In this document: in pieces, positions 24,764-35,829 of the stretch
Layout: each line of letters opens with the position of its first letter
Position numbering within the stretch: position 1 is the first letter of the stretch
Assembly (NCBI GenBank): GCA_015680685.1
Contig: MNCI01036290.1
Coordinates: 277,901 to 341,900, forward strand
Direction of reading: 5' to 3'
From: Gnetum montanum
Lineage: Eukaryota > Streptophyta > Gnetopsida > Gnetales > Gnetaceae
DNA length: 64,000 nt
Notes under the pieces: model-generated
The model's input: the letters and a program-made list of their open reading frames with translations, nothing else
Told to the model about the DNA's origin: nothing
Databases searched by the model: none
Program-made: the position numbers and the translations under genes

Positions 24764-25290
24764 GCACCTTGATATGCATAAGCATAGATACGACACACTT
24801 TTGTTATTGTTTGTACTTTGTGTGGTGCAAATCGGTCACCTCGATAGTTCCTCGGGAGCCCTACAAAACACAAGGCCCCCGATCGCCAGCTAACTAGCTC
24901 ATCTTATAATAGTCTTGCATGCGTTTTGTATCCCATCTCACGTGGTACAGAGCGGTCACTTTGACGGTCCCTTGGGGATCCTGTGAGATGCAAAGCCTTC
25001 CTAACTACTAGTTAGCTTGCCCATCCTATGGTATTCTTGCATGCATTCTGTACCCCATATCACATGGTATAGAGCGGTCACTTCGATGGTCCCTCAGGGA
25101 TCCTGTGAGATGTAAAGCCTTCCTGACTGCTAGTTAGCTTCCCCATCTTACAGTAGTCTTGCATGTGTTCTGCACCTTATCATGCACTAGCGTAAACGTG
25201 ACACCCATTTGTGGTTGTTTATGCCTGTGTGGTGTAGGTCGGTCACCTCGACGGTTCCTCCAGAATCCGCAAGATGTAAAGCCTTCTTCT
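24764..25290 (+). repeat. 123-bp tandem repeat in the leader of A
   Basis: Units start with CTTGCATG at 24913, 25036 and 25159, exactly 123 bp apart. Each carries GCGGTCAC, GGTCCCT and TGTGAGATG...AAAGCC blocks. A more diverged unit precedes them from about 24764 and a partial one ends near 25290. The array lies between primer site and gag, where packaging and translation signals would be expected. No coding function is seen. Confidence 0.85.
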
Positions 25291-25379
25291 TCTTCTTCTT
25301 TTGTTATTTTTCAGTTTCCTTATTCTTTCGCACCCTTTTGCATAACTTTTGTGCTTTTTTGCATAACTAGTTGTTTAAT

Positions 25380-27720
25380 GATGGCTTTTTCAACTACTGC
25401 TACCAACATCTTCAACGTTGAAGATCCCATCACAATTCAAGGCACTACTGGTGCTGAACAACCGTTGAATCTGATTCTAGAAATACATTGATCTCTCAGA
25501 GTCCAAAACCAAGGACCTGAGGGATTGGCCAAGCAACACGAGCATTATAGTTTCCTCTATGCAAAGGTGCAGGCAAATCTACCCTTGGATTTACACAAAC
25601 TCAAAGAAAAATGTAGCTTCAAGTTCGCTTATTACGATGGGAAGGAATTTGTCCCCATTCCCGGTGTTTTGTTACCTTTAACACAAGCATACCAAAGGCT
25701 TCGAGACCAACTAATACAGTTGGCTAGGCTTAGGGAGAAATAGGACATAGCATCCAAATAAGATGATGCTTTCCAGGATGAGCAGGAGGAACTTGATTCC
25801 CAATCAGACGACGAAGGTCCAACTGGCCCCGTTCCTACCCCTCCTACCTAGTCCTTCTGGGCCAAGCCATCGTCTATTATCGCTCCCTTTATAATTACGC
25901 CCATGCTTCTGTAACCTGTGATTACAGCTACCATGGGTAGCCACGTTGATTCTGTGATGTTCCAACACCCTCTTTCACTTGTAGCTACTATCCCTTTGTC
26001 GACTGCTCAGTAGTCTATTCCTGTAGCACATCGTACGTCAATCATGGCTATCCTGCCACATGTTCATACCATGCCTCTTTCACAAGCATACACGACTTCT
26101 ATTTCTATGCCTACATTCACATCTATTCCATCCACTATGGCGGGCCCTAGCCCATCCACATGGTGGATCCCATTTTCTTCTTCACCCATTTTGCAACAGT
26201 CGTAGATGTCTCACTACATGTGCTCTCAAACGCACTAAGCCTCATAGTCAGCATAACCTAACACGGGGTTATGGTCTACGCTGCTAGCGACACAAGAAAT
26301 CTACTCGGCAGCCCAACCTGCGATTGCCTCCTTAACAATACCACCTGTCGGGTGGTGGACAACCTTGGTAGCACCGCTCACGAGGGTCATCCCAATGGTA
26401 CCGCCAATGGGTTAGGCTACCGCCCCCGCCATACCACAAGTGGAAACTGCCCCCGTAGCACCCTGATCATCCACAACATTACTGGGTCTAGACCAAGCAT
26501 TTCAACTCATCCAGACCCTCATTGAGGAAATAAAATGCCTCAAAGCCATTGGGTCTGACATGGTACAAGTCGTGGACTTCTACCAGGATGACCCTATTAG
26601 CCCTGCAGTCCTTGCTTTGACGTTACCCCCAGGGATGTCTCTCCCACATTTCATGAAGTATGATGGGGAGAGAGATCCCAATGCACATCTTTTCACCTTC
26701 AGATCTGAGTCTTTGCTATTGCAACAATGGTCGCACACGATCATTTGCATCTTCTCCATGTCCCTAGCTGGAAAGGCCTTGGACTGGTATCGTGCATTGC
26801 CACACTCATCCATATCAACTTTGGAAGAACTGCTAACCTAGTTTGTGACACGCTTCAAGTACAACTTGAAGCCAAAAACCACGTTGGACCAGCTAATGAG
26901 CATAAAGCAAGACACTCTAGAGCTAGTCCAAAAGTTCATTCAATGTTGGAGCGCAACCCTTAACGAAATCCACAAGCCCATCGCGGAAGCCCACTTGCTA
27001 TCTGTATTTAAGGGTGTAGTGAACAACTTTATCAAGTCTAAACTGTACTACCTTGCTCCTTACTCTCTTAGTCAAGCCTTCGCTTAAACTAAGAGCATAC
27101 AGGATGTGGCCGAAATAAGCAAAGACCCGGCCTACATCGCTTACAAAAGCACCTTCGCAAAGAAGGACAAGGGTAAGGTCCTAATAACCACAGTGGCCAC
27201 TGTGGTGACCGAGGCCAAGCCCAAACCTAGCAGTAGCAGTAGCAAGAACAACAAGAAACTAGTCATACCCGCGGCCAACCCCGCACCCAAACAGGGCCAC
27301 GTGCCATAACTGATTGCACCTACGCTCGAGACATTTGCATAACCTAAATCCAACTTTGACTGCAAAGACCGCTCAAAGTACACCCCACTACCTCTAAAGC
27401 CTTCAGAGCTTCTAAAGCAACTACTGGCAGTAGGATACATCCAACATAAGCAAATGTCGGAAGAGGAAAATGTGAGACATCAATGCTACTACGAGCTCCT
27501 TAGGAATCCATCTTTGGTCCTACCCAATGAACCTCTAGTTCCTAGGGGTTTCAGGCTAGATAGGTTTTGTGACTACCACCAATAATGTGGTCATAGCACA
27601 GATTATTGTCTGTCATTACAGGATGACATCAAAAGATTAATCAACCTAGGGAAACTAGTGCTGGATGAAAGCAACCTAGTGTGCCCTAAAAACCAATCTA
27701 TGTATGTCTACATAGACCCC
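25380..27720 (+). pseudogene. gag of A
   Basis: The start at 25380 (MAFSTTATNIFNVEDP) is the first plausible Met after the leader. The capsid domain at about 26545-27090 shows SLPHFMKYDGERDPNAHLF, MSLAGKALDWYRALP and FKYNLKPKTTLDQL, the usual plant gypsy gag pattern. A zinc knuckle follows at about 27565-27612: C-DYH-x2-CGHSTDYC, with one TAG in place of Gln. A Ser/Lys/Pro-rich linker lies at 27200-27310. Gag forms the particle that packages element RNA. Several TAG stops and frame changes split it, so no full protein can be made. gag of B (43000-44900) is closely similar. Confidence 0.87.
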
Positions 27721-28329
27721 TAAACACCAATAATCTCAGTTACGTCATCAACGCTATCGGCATTGACAGTGATCCCAAGCCACCCCGGCAACCATTCGTG
27801 GTCCACGTGCCTCAACGTAGTGCACCAGCACCACCAGCGGTTGGCCCAAGCTCGTAGCAGTCATTTGTTCTAAAATTCCCACCACAGGCATCCACCTTTG
27901 CGCCACCTATTAGCAGAGCCACACTATCCTGTCAGTTAATACATCTAGTTTCATTCATCATCAGGGGGCCGACACCTTCAACAACCCCTATCTCGTGTGA
28001 CAAAGCTGAACAACCTCCTCACCCTACAAGGCAAGAAGTCCACTTGGTGGATGAGACGTTGAAGGGAAGTACTGTCAAGGGTATCTCCAAGTCCACATCT
28101 TCGTCCCTTGCATCTGCACCTTTGCCCCCAAAGATGAAGGTCGACATGTCTACGTAGCCTACATCACCCTACCGACAAGGATCTGAACCCAGATCCAAAG
28201 TCACCTCTCCTCGGGAGATTCATCTTCTGGGGAAAATTGAAGAGGAGGAAGGTTTCAAACAAGGGATGGCCAAGACTTTCTAGATGTCCTCACCCAGGTC
28301 AAGCAAGCTCTAAAGTAGAAAAATGCTAC

Positions 28330-29060
28330 ACTGAGCTTGTATGACCTAATCATGACATCTGTACCCCACCGCGAGGCTCTAATCTACATGTTAACGGTGG
28401 TTCTAGTCGACGAGAACATGCCAGTGGAGGAGGAAATGATCCATTCGGTCATGCTTTCCCCTATACCCACGGAGTCTATGACACCTCAATTGACTTTCTA
28501 TGACAACACCATTAGGGAAGATCCTGAAGGGGCTTAGGTGACTACGGTGCCTCTCTTCATCACAATTCAGGTCGGCCAACACTGGATCCGAAGGGTACAC
28601 GTTGATGATGGGGTCACCACAAACGTCATTCCCTTTCCTATTGTGGACAAGTTGGGATTGGTCAACCAAATCAAACCCATGGTGACATCATGTCTGAGGT
28701 CCTTCAATAGGGAACACATCTTGGTGAAAGGCACAGTTCACATAGACTTCGTAGCAGGGGACTAGTTCCCCATAGATGCAACATCCATCATGGTTGATGA
28801 AATGCCCAAGTTTAACCTGATCTTGGAAAGGTCATGGTTAGCACAACTTAGGACTGTCTCCTTGCCTATACACCAGGAAATCCACTTACCATACGTAGGC
28901 ATGGAGGTGGTGATCCATGGTGATGAAGTAGTGATGCAAGCAATCAGTAACGTAGACACGGAGCAAGGCTTGGAGGTCATGACCTCCGAGAGTGAGACAC
29001 CTGCTCATGCATGCATTAACCATCTGACGAAAGGATCGGCTCAGCAAGTTGACTCCTGAA
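28330..29060 (+). pseudogene. Protease region of A
   Basis: The plus strand reads a retropepsin-like domain: VTTVPLFITIQVG, then VHVDDGVTTNVIPF at about 28597-28640, where D-x-G is the catalytic site of this protease type, then a hydrophobic FNLILERSWLAQL block at about 28810, matching the ILG/ILL-R pattern that closes the fold. TAG codons at 28535 and 28763 interrupt it. It would cleave the Gag-Pol polyprotein. In A it is separated from RT by the antisense gene, about 5 kb in all. Confidence 0.8.
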
Positions 29061-29169
29061 TTGTAAATGCATGGGTTGAGTTACCCTTCCAAATAGAGGG
29101 CGATGATGTGAATGAGGGCCTTGGTGAAATACCTCGGCCTCACGTTCCGATTAACCCATGATGGGTCAA

Positions 29170-29475
29170 GAGGAAACTACGCATAGCATAGCACCCTAAA
29201 GCTTCTTGCCCAGTGGCCATCCCTTGTGCATTCGCCACTTCTTTGCTTTGTTAACATGCCATCCTTCTGGCATGCTACGCTATGGCCCAAGATGGCCTAA
29301 AACTAGCATCATTTTTTTTTGCTTTGTTATGGCCCGAAATGGCCTAAAACTAGCATTATTGCCTTTCTCTTTGGTAATACATAATCCTTCTGGCATGTGA
29401 CACAATGGCCCGAAATGGCCTAAAACTAGCAATGGCTGAAATGGCCCAAAATGGCCCGAAATTAGCATATGAGAG
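29170..29475 (+). repeat. Short repeat tract between protease and antisense gene (A)
   Basis: Units of the type ATGGCCCGAAATGGCCTAAAACTAGCA recur at about 29281, 29330, 29403 and 29445, with TTTGCTTTGTTATGGCC links. The core CCTAAAACTAGCA is the one also found before RT and after integrase. It separates protease from the 3' end of the antisense gene. Confidence 0.8.
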
Positions 29476-29642
29476 CATGAAAACTTTGCATGATACACAA
29501 GTTAATGCAAAATTAGTTTCTTTTTTGAAATGTTTCATTTTATCCAAAACTTTTTTCTATTGGCAATGTTTGCAAAAATCTCAAAATTTCAATGTTTGCA
29601 AAATTTCAAAACCACAAAAATTTCAAAAAAAATCCCATGCTG

Positions 29643-32600
29643 TCATGGGTTGTCTCTGTTTGCACCATCCTCACTACTCACCTCCACTTCATCTACTTGT
29701 GCATCATCCTCCCCTACGTTGCCTTCTGCCAATTCTTCATTCCCTTCCTCTATGGGCCTTACACCCTCATCTGGAGCCTGCATCATAGGAATGAAGTAGT
29801 CAATTAGGACAACAAACGCAAACTATAACATAGCATAAGCATCTACATAGTAAAGCGACAAACCTGAGAGGTTCCTGCATTGGTCTCAAAGGGTATCTGG
29901 TCCAAACCAAGCCTGAGGTGATGCCAGATCTCCTCTATCATGATGTCCATCCAACGCTTGTCGCTAGGTTCAGCATTCGCAGTAGTGGCTCTCTCCCTTT
30001 CCATGGTTGTCCATATTAGAGGTCCAAGGGAAAGGGAGGCAATTGCGGTCTCTCTTGTAGGAAGGTCCACTTTCAAGTCAGGAGATTCAGTAACCTTCAC
30101 CTACTCTTTGAACTTAGCGTAGGCCTCAGAAGCGTTGATGGCATTCATGAATGCTTCATACGTGAATGCCTCCACAGCTGCGTATTTGTACAATTTTTGA
30201 TGGGTTTTGTTCTCTAGCTTGTACATGTGTTTGTGGTTTCTCTGGGTTCACCCCCATTCAAAAACCTTAGCACTGATATCTTTCATGTCTTGACACTTCT
30301 GGGTTAGCAACTCCATCTACATTTGTTGTTCGACTACCTCACGAGTGGATTCAATGTTCTAATGAACAATAGTTCAAAATCTGGCGTAATCATCACCCTC
30401 ATTTGAGGGGCAGACACTTCTTCATCGCCTTCTTCATCTTCTTCTTCTTCCTCTATTAGCAAAGAAGCATGTTTGCATCAGTTCAAACCAAATTAGGTCA
30501 AAGCAGATGCTACACTACACTACATTGCCTAGCACAGCATAGCGTAGCAAACAATAGTAAAGTAAGAATTACACGAAAGCATTACCAATGGGAGGTTGCA
30601 TCCTCTACAGCTTAAGCTGCGGTCTTCATCCCTTCTCTTCCTCCACATGAAGGGTTTCCCTCATTGGGGGAGGTCTTTTCCTCCACAACTCATTGGGCAC
30701 AGTCTCGGCTATGAGATGTTCACCCTGCGTCATGCTACTAGCTATAGCATGGGGCATCTCTCGTACACTGTATGGGCCACGAACGCTACAAGCCACTAGA
30801 CATTTGGTCATTACAGATAATGACTCCCTGACCACTTTTGAGAGATCTTGGGCTCGTGTGGTCCAAAGGATCTGCCGAATCCATGGCTTGGGAATCTGGT
30901 GGCGATCTCGCATGGCCCAAGCTCCATCCTCTTGAACCACCAAAAACTCTATGAAGCGCTTCGGACAGCTTATAGTGTATGTTGGAGAGGAACTCCATTT
31001 TTTCACAAAGTCCCAAAATCTTAGCCTGCAAGCCCTTACATAGGAAGCTGGCCCAGTTATAATAGGCCCCTTCTTCCATAACCTCCTGCATTATCCAAGC
31101 CTACTCGAGCCCCAAGACCTTCCCTTGGGTAAGAAGTTGGGAGAACGGATAGGCAAGGGAGACTAGGTAAATCTCCATGGCCAGTCCATCCTCAAGCTTA
31201 TCCATGGCTTTGCTCATTAACAAGCCACAACCACTCCTCGATATCCTTCTTCATAAGGGTCAACTCCTGCTTGCGCCTCAACCCTATGGGGATGCCGTCG
31301 ATAAGAACACTGAACAGGTCCATGAATAGCTGGTCATTGATTGCAATGAGCACCTACACACCCCGTATGCACATGCAAAAATGGCCTGCCCTCTCAGAAA
31401 AGGAGTTGACCAGGGAAAGCATCTCGGCAGCCTGAATGCTCAGATTTGGGGCCACGAATAGGTCCATAAGCCCCACATTTTTGACTTTCTTGACCGAGTC
31501 CAGGGCCCTTTGGTCTAACCAACACTGGCTCACTGCCACTTCATCATATTTGAAGTAGATGTTTGCCCCCTACATCTTGGTGGTTACCACCGTCACCTCC
31601 TGGGGCTTCTTCACCCCTGCAAAAATTTTTACAAAACACACTTCGCATGACAATGCAAAAAATACATGAATTGAAAAAATAATTAAGCATGTGACACTTA
31701 CTGTTTGACCCACTAGGTCTATATGGTAATGGGAATGATGGGAGCTCAACCATCATAGCCTCTTCAATCGTGACCGACTTGAAGGGTTCTTCCCACTCCC
31801 TATCTAGCCAGCCCTTCTCCTTACACTGATTGTAGAGAATATGAAACGTGCTTGGGTAGGTATGGTATTCCGCCCCCCCTGAATTGACCAATCACACCCG
31901 CCTACAAGTTCTTAGCAAAAGAAAACTCCTGTAGGGCTAGCTGTGCTGTAGCTAGCAGACCCAGTCAATCGTGAACCGCATCATCATTGATAAAAAACCT
32001 GGTGACAAACACATACTATCAAAATTCAACCAATATGATCAGTGTTGCATAACACAGTGGAGCAAGGTTGCAAAACTCACCTTCCAGCACAATAGATAGG
32101 CCCCTATGGATTTTGAAAGCACGTCGCCATGTAAAGTGTGAGCAACAATGTGTTGTACTTATGGTAGTAGTTGTATTCAGGCATGTTCCAGATCCAGGCT
32201 AAACACCTTAAACCTGTTGAGCGTTGGCTAGATCCCTCTCCCTGCCTACTCATGATTGCCCCATCGATAAAAAATCTCAGAATTCCGCGACTTGCCTCAG
32301 GCAGCATGGCTTCTATTATGCCAGATGCCTCCACCTCCTCTAAGGAGGACCAAACGATCACACTAAAGTAGTCGACAAGGAATTACAAGAAGTCCCATGT
32401 CCCTCTCCTAAACCAAAATTCTTACTCTCCCATACATATCTGGGGAGGAGGGGCGTTGGCCACAAGTCTACTCACATGGCACAGGACCCCTCTAATGTCC
32501 AAAACTATCAACCTAGACCTCGGCTCCACCCTGCATAACACAATCAGTGAATGTTAGCATCAGACTTAAAGGTAATACATGTGCAACATAGAAACGTCTA

Positions 32601-33179
32601 GTAATCCATGTATATAGCATAGCATAACCTTCTACCTGTACATAACATAGCAAGGGCATGAAAGCCTAGCGTAGCAAGAACATGCGAATAAGCCTAGCGT
32701 AGCAACAAAACAATTGACAATATGCTCTAACAAAATATGTGTCACATTGCCACATCACACATGGCCTAGCCCTCCCAAGGGTTTTATGTTATGGCATGCT
32801 AGATTCAAGTAGCTTAAACTATCCCAGCCCCCATGGTTATGACAACCACGGTGGTGGCGGTTTCAGCAACCTTGCATGCAACCACGATGTAACATCTATG
32901 CATCTGCCACGACTAAAATGGCGACAGCGGCGATGCAAAGGATAAAACGACACGACCACAGAAAACACAAGTAGCCAAGAATAGACGCAAAACAAATAGG
33001 ATGCAAAACAAAGGAAAATAACAATAGAAAGCACACAACAAAAAAAGCAAAGGAGACATAGCAGCTTACTGGGTTAACGGTGTGCTCTTCCGCACTGCAA
33101 CGCGTGCTTGTGGCACATGCTCTAGAGTCTTCTTCACCTCCTCAACCCTTGCAAGTGCCAAATGATTCTTAGGAGCCAT
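29643..33179 (-). pseudogene. Antisense passenger gene of A: six-exon gene with FCP1/NIF-type HAD domain
   Basis: Proposed exons on the minus strand: 1, 33179-33070 (ATG, MAPKNHLALARVEEVKK; donor GTAAGC); 2, 32530-32081 (acceptor TTATGCAG, donor GTGAG); 3, 31998-31702 (acceptor TCACCAG, donor GTAAGT); 4, 31616-30586 (acceptor TTTTTGCAG, donor GTAATG); 5, 30452-29864 (acceptor GCTAATAG, donor GTTTG); 6, 29777-29643 (acceptor GATGCAG, stop TGA). Codon phase is kept across each of introns 1-3 and 5. Exon 2 reads RLIVLDIRGVLCHV, RRGTWDFL.FLVDYFSVIVW and NTLLLTLYMATCFQNP, the motif I, middle and DDSPYK blocks of FCP1-like phosphatases. The second Asp of motif I and the DDSPYK aspartates are lost, so catalysis is unlikely. 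Exon 4 has CIRGVQVLIAINDQLFMDLF, resembling a domain of plant transposon accessory proteins. The C-terminus is acidic (exon 6 reads GEDDAQVDEVEVSSEDG). TAG stops and at least three frameshifts are present. Confidence 0.78.
32531..33069 (-). other. Intron 1 of the antisense gene of A
   Basis: It runs from the donor GTAAGC to the acceptor TTATGCAG. It includes T-rich sequence on the minus strand and, near 32610-32705, copies of the GCCTAGCGTAGC motif that also builds the LTR palindromes. Confidence 0.6.
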
Positions 33180-33315
33180 TGTCCTGCTTGCAGATTTACA
33201 CCTTTCACTGTGAAAACTCGCTTTACTAGCCGACTAACACAATTGCTTCGTGCTCTGAAATCGCCTTGTGCTCCGATGAGTGCTTCACGCTCTTATGGTG
33301 AAAATGGCAAAATTG

Positions 33316-33338
33316 CTAGGGTTTAACCCCTATTTATG
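33316..33338 (-). promoter_or_regulatory. Promoter elements of the antisense gene: TATA box and telo-box
   Basis: On the minus strand CATAAATAGGGG (TATA box, 33338-33331) is followed by TTAAACCCTAGC (telo-box AAACCCTAG, 33324-33316), about 140 bp before the ATG at 33179. A GA-rich tract (CT repeat on plus, 33367-33381) lies just upstream. A telo-box just downstream of the TATA box is typical of plant housekeeping and translation genes. Confidence 0.6.
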
Positions 33339-33529
33339 GCCGTAAGGACGAGATGGAGAAACTTGCCTCTCTCTCTCTCTGATTAATGTGGAGCATGTTG
33401 TACAGTGTAGCATGCTCGCCATGACATCGTAGCACTATTAGCATTAAAGCCTTGACATGCTTCAAGCCAGCTACTTGCCTTCCTAAAAACAAAAATATAT
33501 TTATTTTTGGTTAAGGGTCCAAAAACACC

Positions 33530-34000
33530 TTAAACTTGTAATCCTAGCACAGTTTCACCTCTAACGGTCTGAAAAGACCCTGAACTAGTAGTTTTGACCT
33601 GTTACATTTGCAGTCCATAATGACGTTAAACTAACACCATCGCATGCTTACATCAGCAGTCTTCACATCTTCTTCCACATGGGCAGTGTTACAATTTCTA
33701 GTAGTTTCATGTTTTCATGTCTACAGTTCATATTTTCACATTAACAGTTTGGCACTTCTCATACTCGAAGTTTCCCATTTCGCATACTATTATTTTCCAT
33801 GTTAAGATTTTGCATGTCACAATTTGGCAGTCTAAAATGATACTAAACTAGCAATTTTACATTTTCATATCGATAGTCATGCAAGTTCACACTTTACATT
33901 AGTAGTTTTACACCTTTAGCAGTTTTACACTCTTGTGCCTTGGTGGTTTGCCATGACCTTAAACTGGCAAACTTGTAATCTTTACATCATCACACTTCAC
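33530..34000 (+). repeat. Short repeat tract between antisense gene and RT (A)
   Basis: Degenerate units contain CCTTAAACTTGTA, CCTGAACTAGTAG, GTTAAACTAACA, ACTAAACTAGCA and CCTTAAACTGGCA, mixed with CAGTTTCAC/AGTTTTACAC links. It is the counterpart of 3360-3480 in E1 and 14285-14400 in B. Confidence 0.75.
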
Positions 34001-34089
34001 AAGTTGCATCTTGTCGCTACTTTACAAATTTTCGTCACACATAATCTCTACCGACAGAGACCTCTTAACTGAGCTTTCATCTTATGATG

Positions 34090-35240
34090 ATAGGTCGAGC
34101 AAGAGATGGGAATCCATTATGACCTTTCCACGCCTCTAGCGTTAGTAGGGCCATAGGGCAAGCTTGCAAGACAGTTGAACCTCGACATTATCGACTAGGG
34201 GTCGACCACAATTAGCACTATAGCAGCCTTAGAAGCATCCCCGAATTGGCCCAAGCATCTAGTCCAAGCTCTAAACTTAGAGGCCAGGGATGTAACCGAG
34301 GACCCTCTTGTCAAGACACTTGTGACCACATCAAAAGGGGAGGTGAAGATGTTCAAACTCAACTCCCTCCTAGACATGAAAACGAACAAAAATGTAGCCA
34401 AGATTCTGCAAGACAACATCGATGTCTTTGCATGGTCGTATAGCGACATGTTGGGTCTGGATCCACAATTGATTCAGCACAACATCATCCTAGACCCACA
34501 CATGAAGGTACTAAAGCAGAAGGCTCACAAAGTTAAGCTGGAAATCACACTAGCCATGAGAGATGAAATCACCAAGCTATATTAAGCAGGTTTCATCCAT
34601 GCAGTTGACTAGTCAGAGTGGGTGTCCAACATCTTCGTAGTTTCAAAGAAAATGGGAGGAATACAAATCTGTATAGACTTCCAGGACTTGAACAAGGCAA
34701 CTATCAAGGACGACTTCCCACTACCAAGCATTGATTAGCTCATTGACACCATGGCTAGCCATGCTCTGCTATCCATCATGGATGGTTTCTTCGGGTACAA
34801 TCAAATCCGCATTAACCCAGAGCACCAGCTATCCACAACCTTCATGACCCCATGGGGAACCTTCTACTACACCATGATGCCCTTCAGGCTCAAGAATGCT
34901 GGAGCAACTTACCAGTGAGCCATGACTTACATTTTTAGTGATTACATCCTAGAAACATTAAAAAACTACATGGATGATATAGTAGTCAAGTCCAAGGAGG
35001 CAACTGATCACCCACGCGATCTAGGGGTAGTCCTCAAATGCTTCCAAATGCACAAATTACGCCTCAATCCTAAGAAGTGCATCTTTGGGGTGAAAACTAG
35101 ATGCATGTTAGGGTTCGTAGTATCGGAGGTTGAAATACAGATGGACCCTGACAAAGTTAAGGCCATCATCAACCTAGCGCCTCCCACAAACCTTAAGGAG
35201 TTACGTGGTTTGCAAGGTAGAGTGCAATTCATTTGAAGAT
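34090..35240 (+). pseudogene. pol of A: N-terminal segment and reverse transcriptase
   Basis: After a family-specific lead-in (34090-34600) the RT palm starts at about 34620: SNIFVVSKKMGGIQICIDF, DLNKATIKDDFPLPSID, LLSIMDGFFGYNQI, then FYYTMMPFRLKNAGATYQ and the catalytic YMDD at 34967-34978, followed by HKLRLNPKKCIFGV. Reverse transcriptase copies element RNA into cDNA. All key palm motifs are present, making this the only intact RT pattern among the four gypsy elements here. TAG or TGA stops in place of Gln and Trp codons (for example at 34735) disable it. Confidence 0.9.
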
Positions 35241-35770
35241 TTATAGCAAGGTTGACAGACAAGTTACACCCCATGCAACATCTTCTGAAGAAGGCGGTTA
35301 ACTCTGAATGGACAACCCAATGTCAACAAGCCTTTGATAACCTGAAGAAGGAACTCTCACACCGCCTGACTGTGCATCTGCCACAAAGGAATAAACCCTT
35401 CTTTATCTACCTCGCCACCTCTGACACATCTGTCACAGCACAGCTATGTCAGAAATGAGACAACGGTTTTGAGATACTAGTGTATTATCTGAGTCATGCG
35501 GTAATAGCACATGAGGTGAAATACAATGAAGTGGAGAGGAATTTCTTGGCTTTAGTGTTCACACTAAAGAAGTGGCGACATTACCTGTTCTGCAGTACAA
35601 CCAACATCATTTGCAAAAGCAATATACTCCAAGCTATTAACAACAACTTATACGAAAGTAGCAGGATAGCCCGATGGAAGGCAATAACAATGGAGTTTGA
35701 TCTATGCTATGTAAGTCAATCATCGACAAAGGGTCAAGCCATAGCGACCCAACTCACGGCGTCACCAATT
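35241..35770 (+). pseudogene. pol of A: first (Ty3-type) RNase H domain
   Basis: It follows RT directly: AFDNLKKELSHRL..., PFFIYLATSDTSVTAQL, YYLSHAVIAHEVKYNEVERN, LALVFTLKKWRHYLF, then ARWKAITMEFDL. This is the usual Ty3/gypsy RNase H that removes RNA from RNA:DNA hybrids, closed by the W-x(2)-x-EFD connection. A TGA at about 35457 interrupts the frame. Confidence 0.85.
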
Positions 35771-35829
35771 GACGACCAAGCAACCATAGACCCAAAGTCC
35801 CGAACGAGTACGTTAGCAATGTCAACATC

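Noticed and set aside
29405-29807. Several plus-strand ORFs of 70-127 codons
   Set aside because: They overlap the short-repeat tract and the last exons of the antisense gene on the other strand.
30586-33179. An active phosphatase encoded by the antisense gene
   Set aside because: The DxD and DDSPYK aspartates are not kept in any of the three copies, and stops and frameshifts break each one. Only family membership is claimed.
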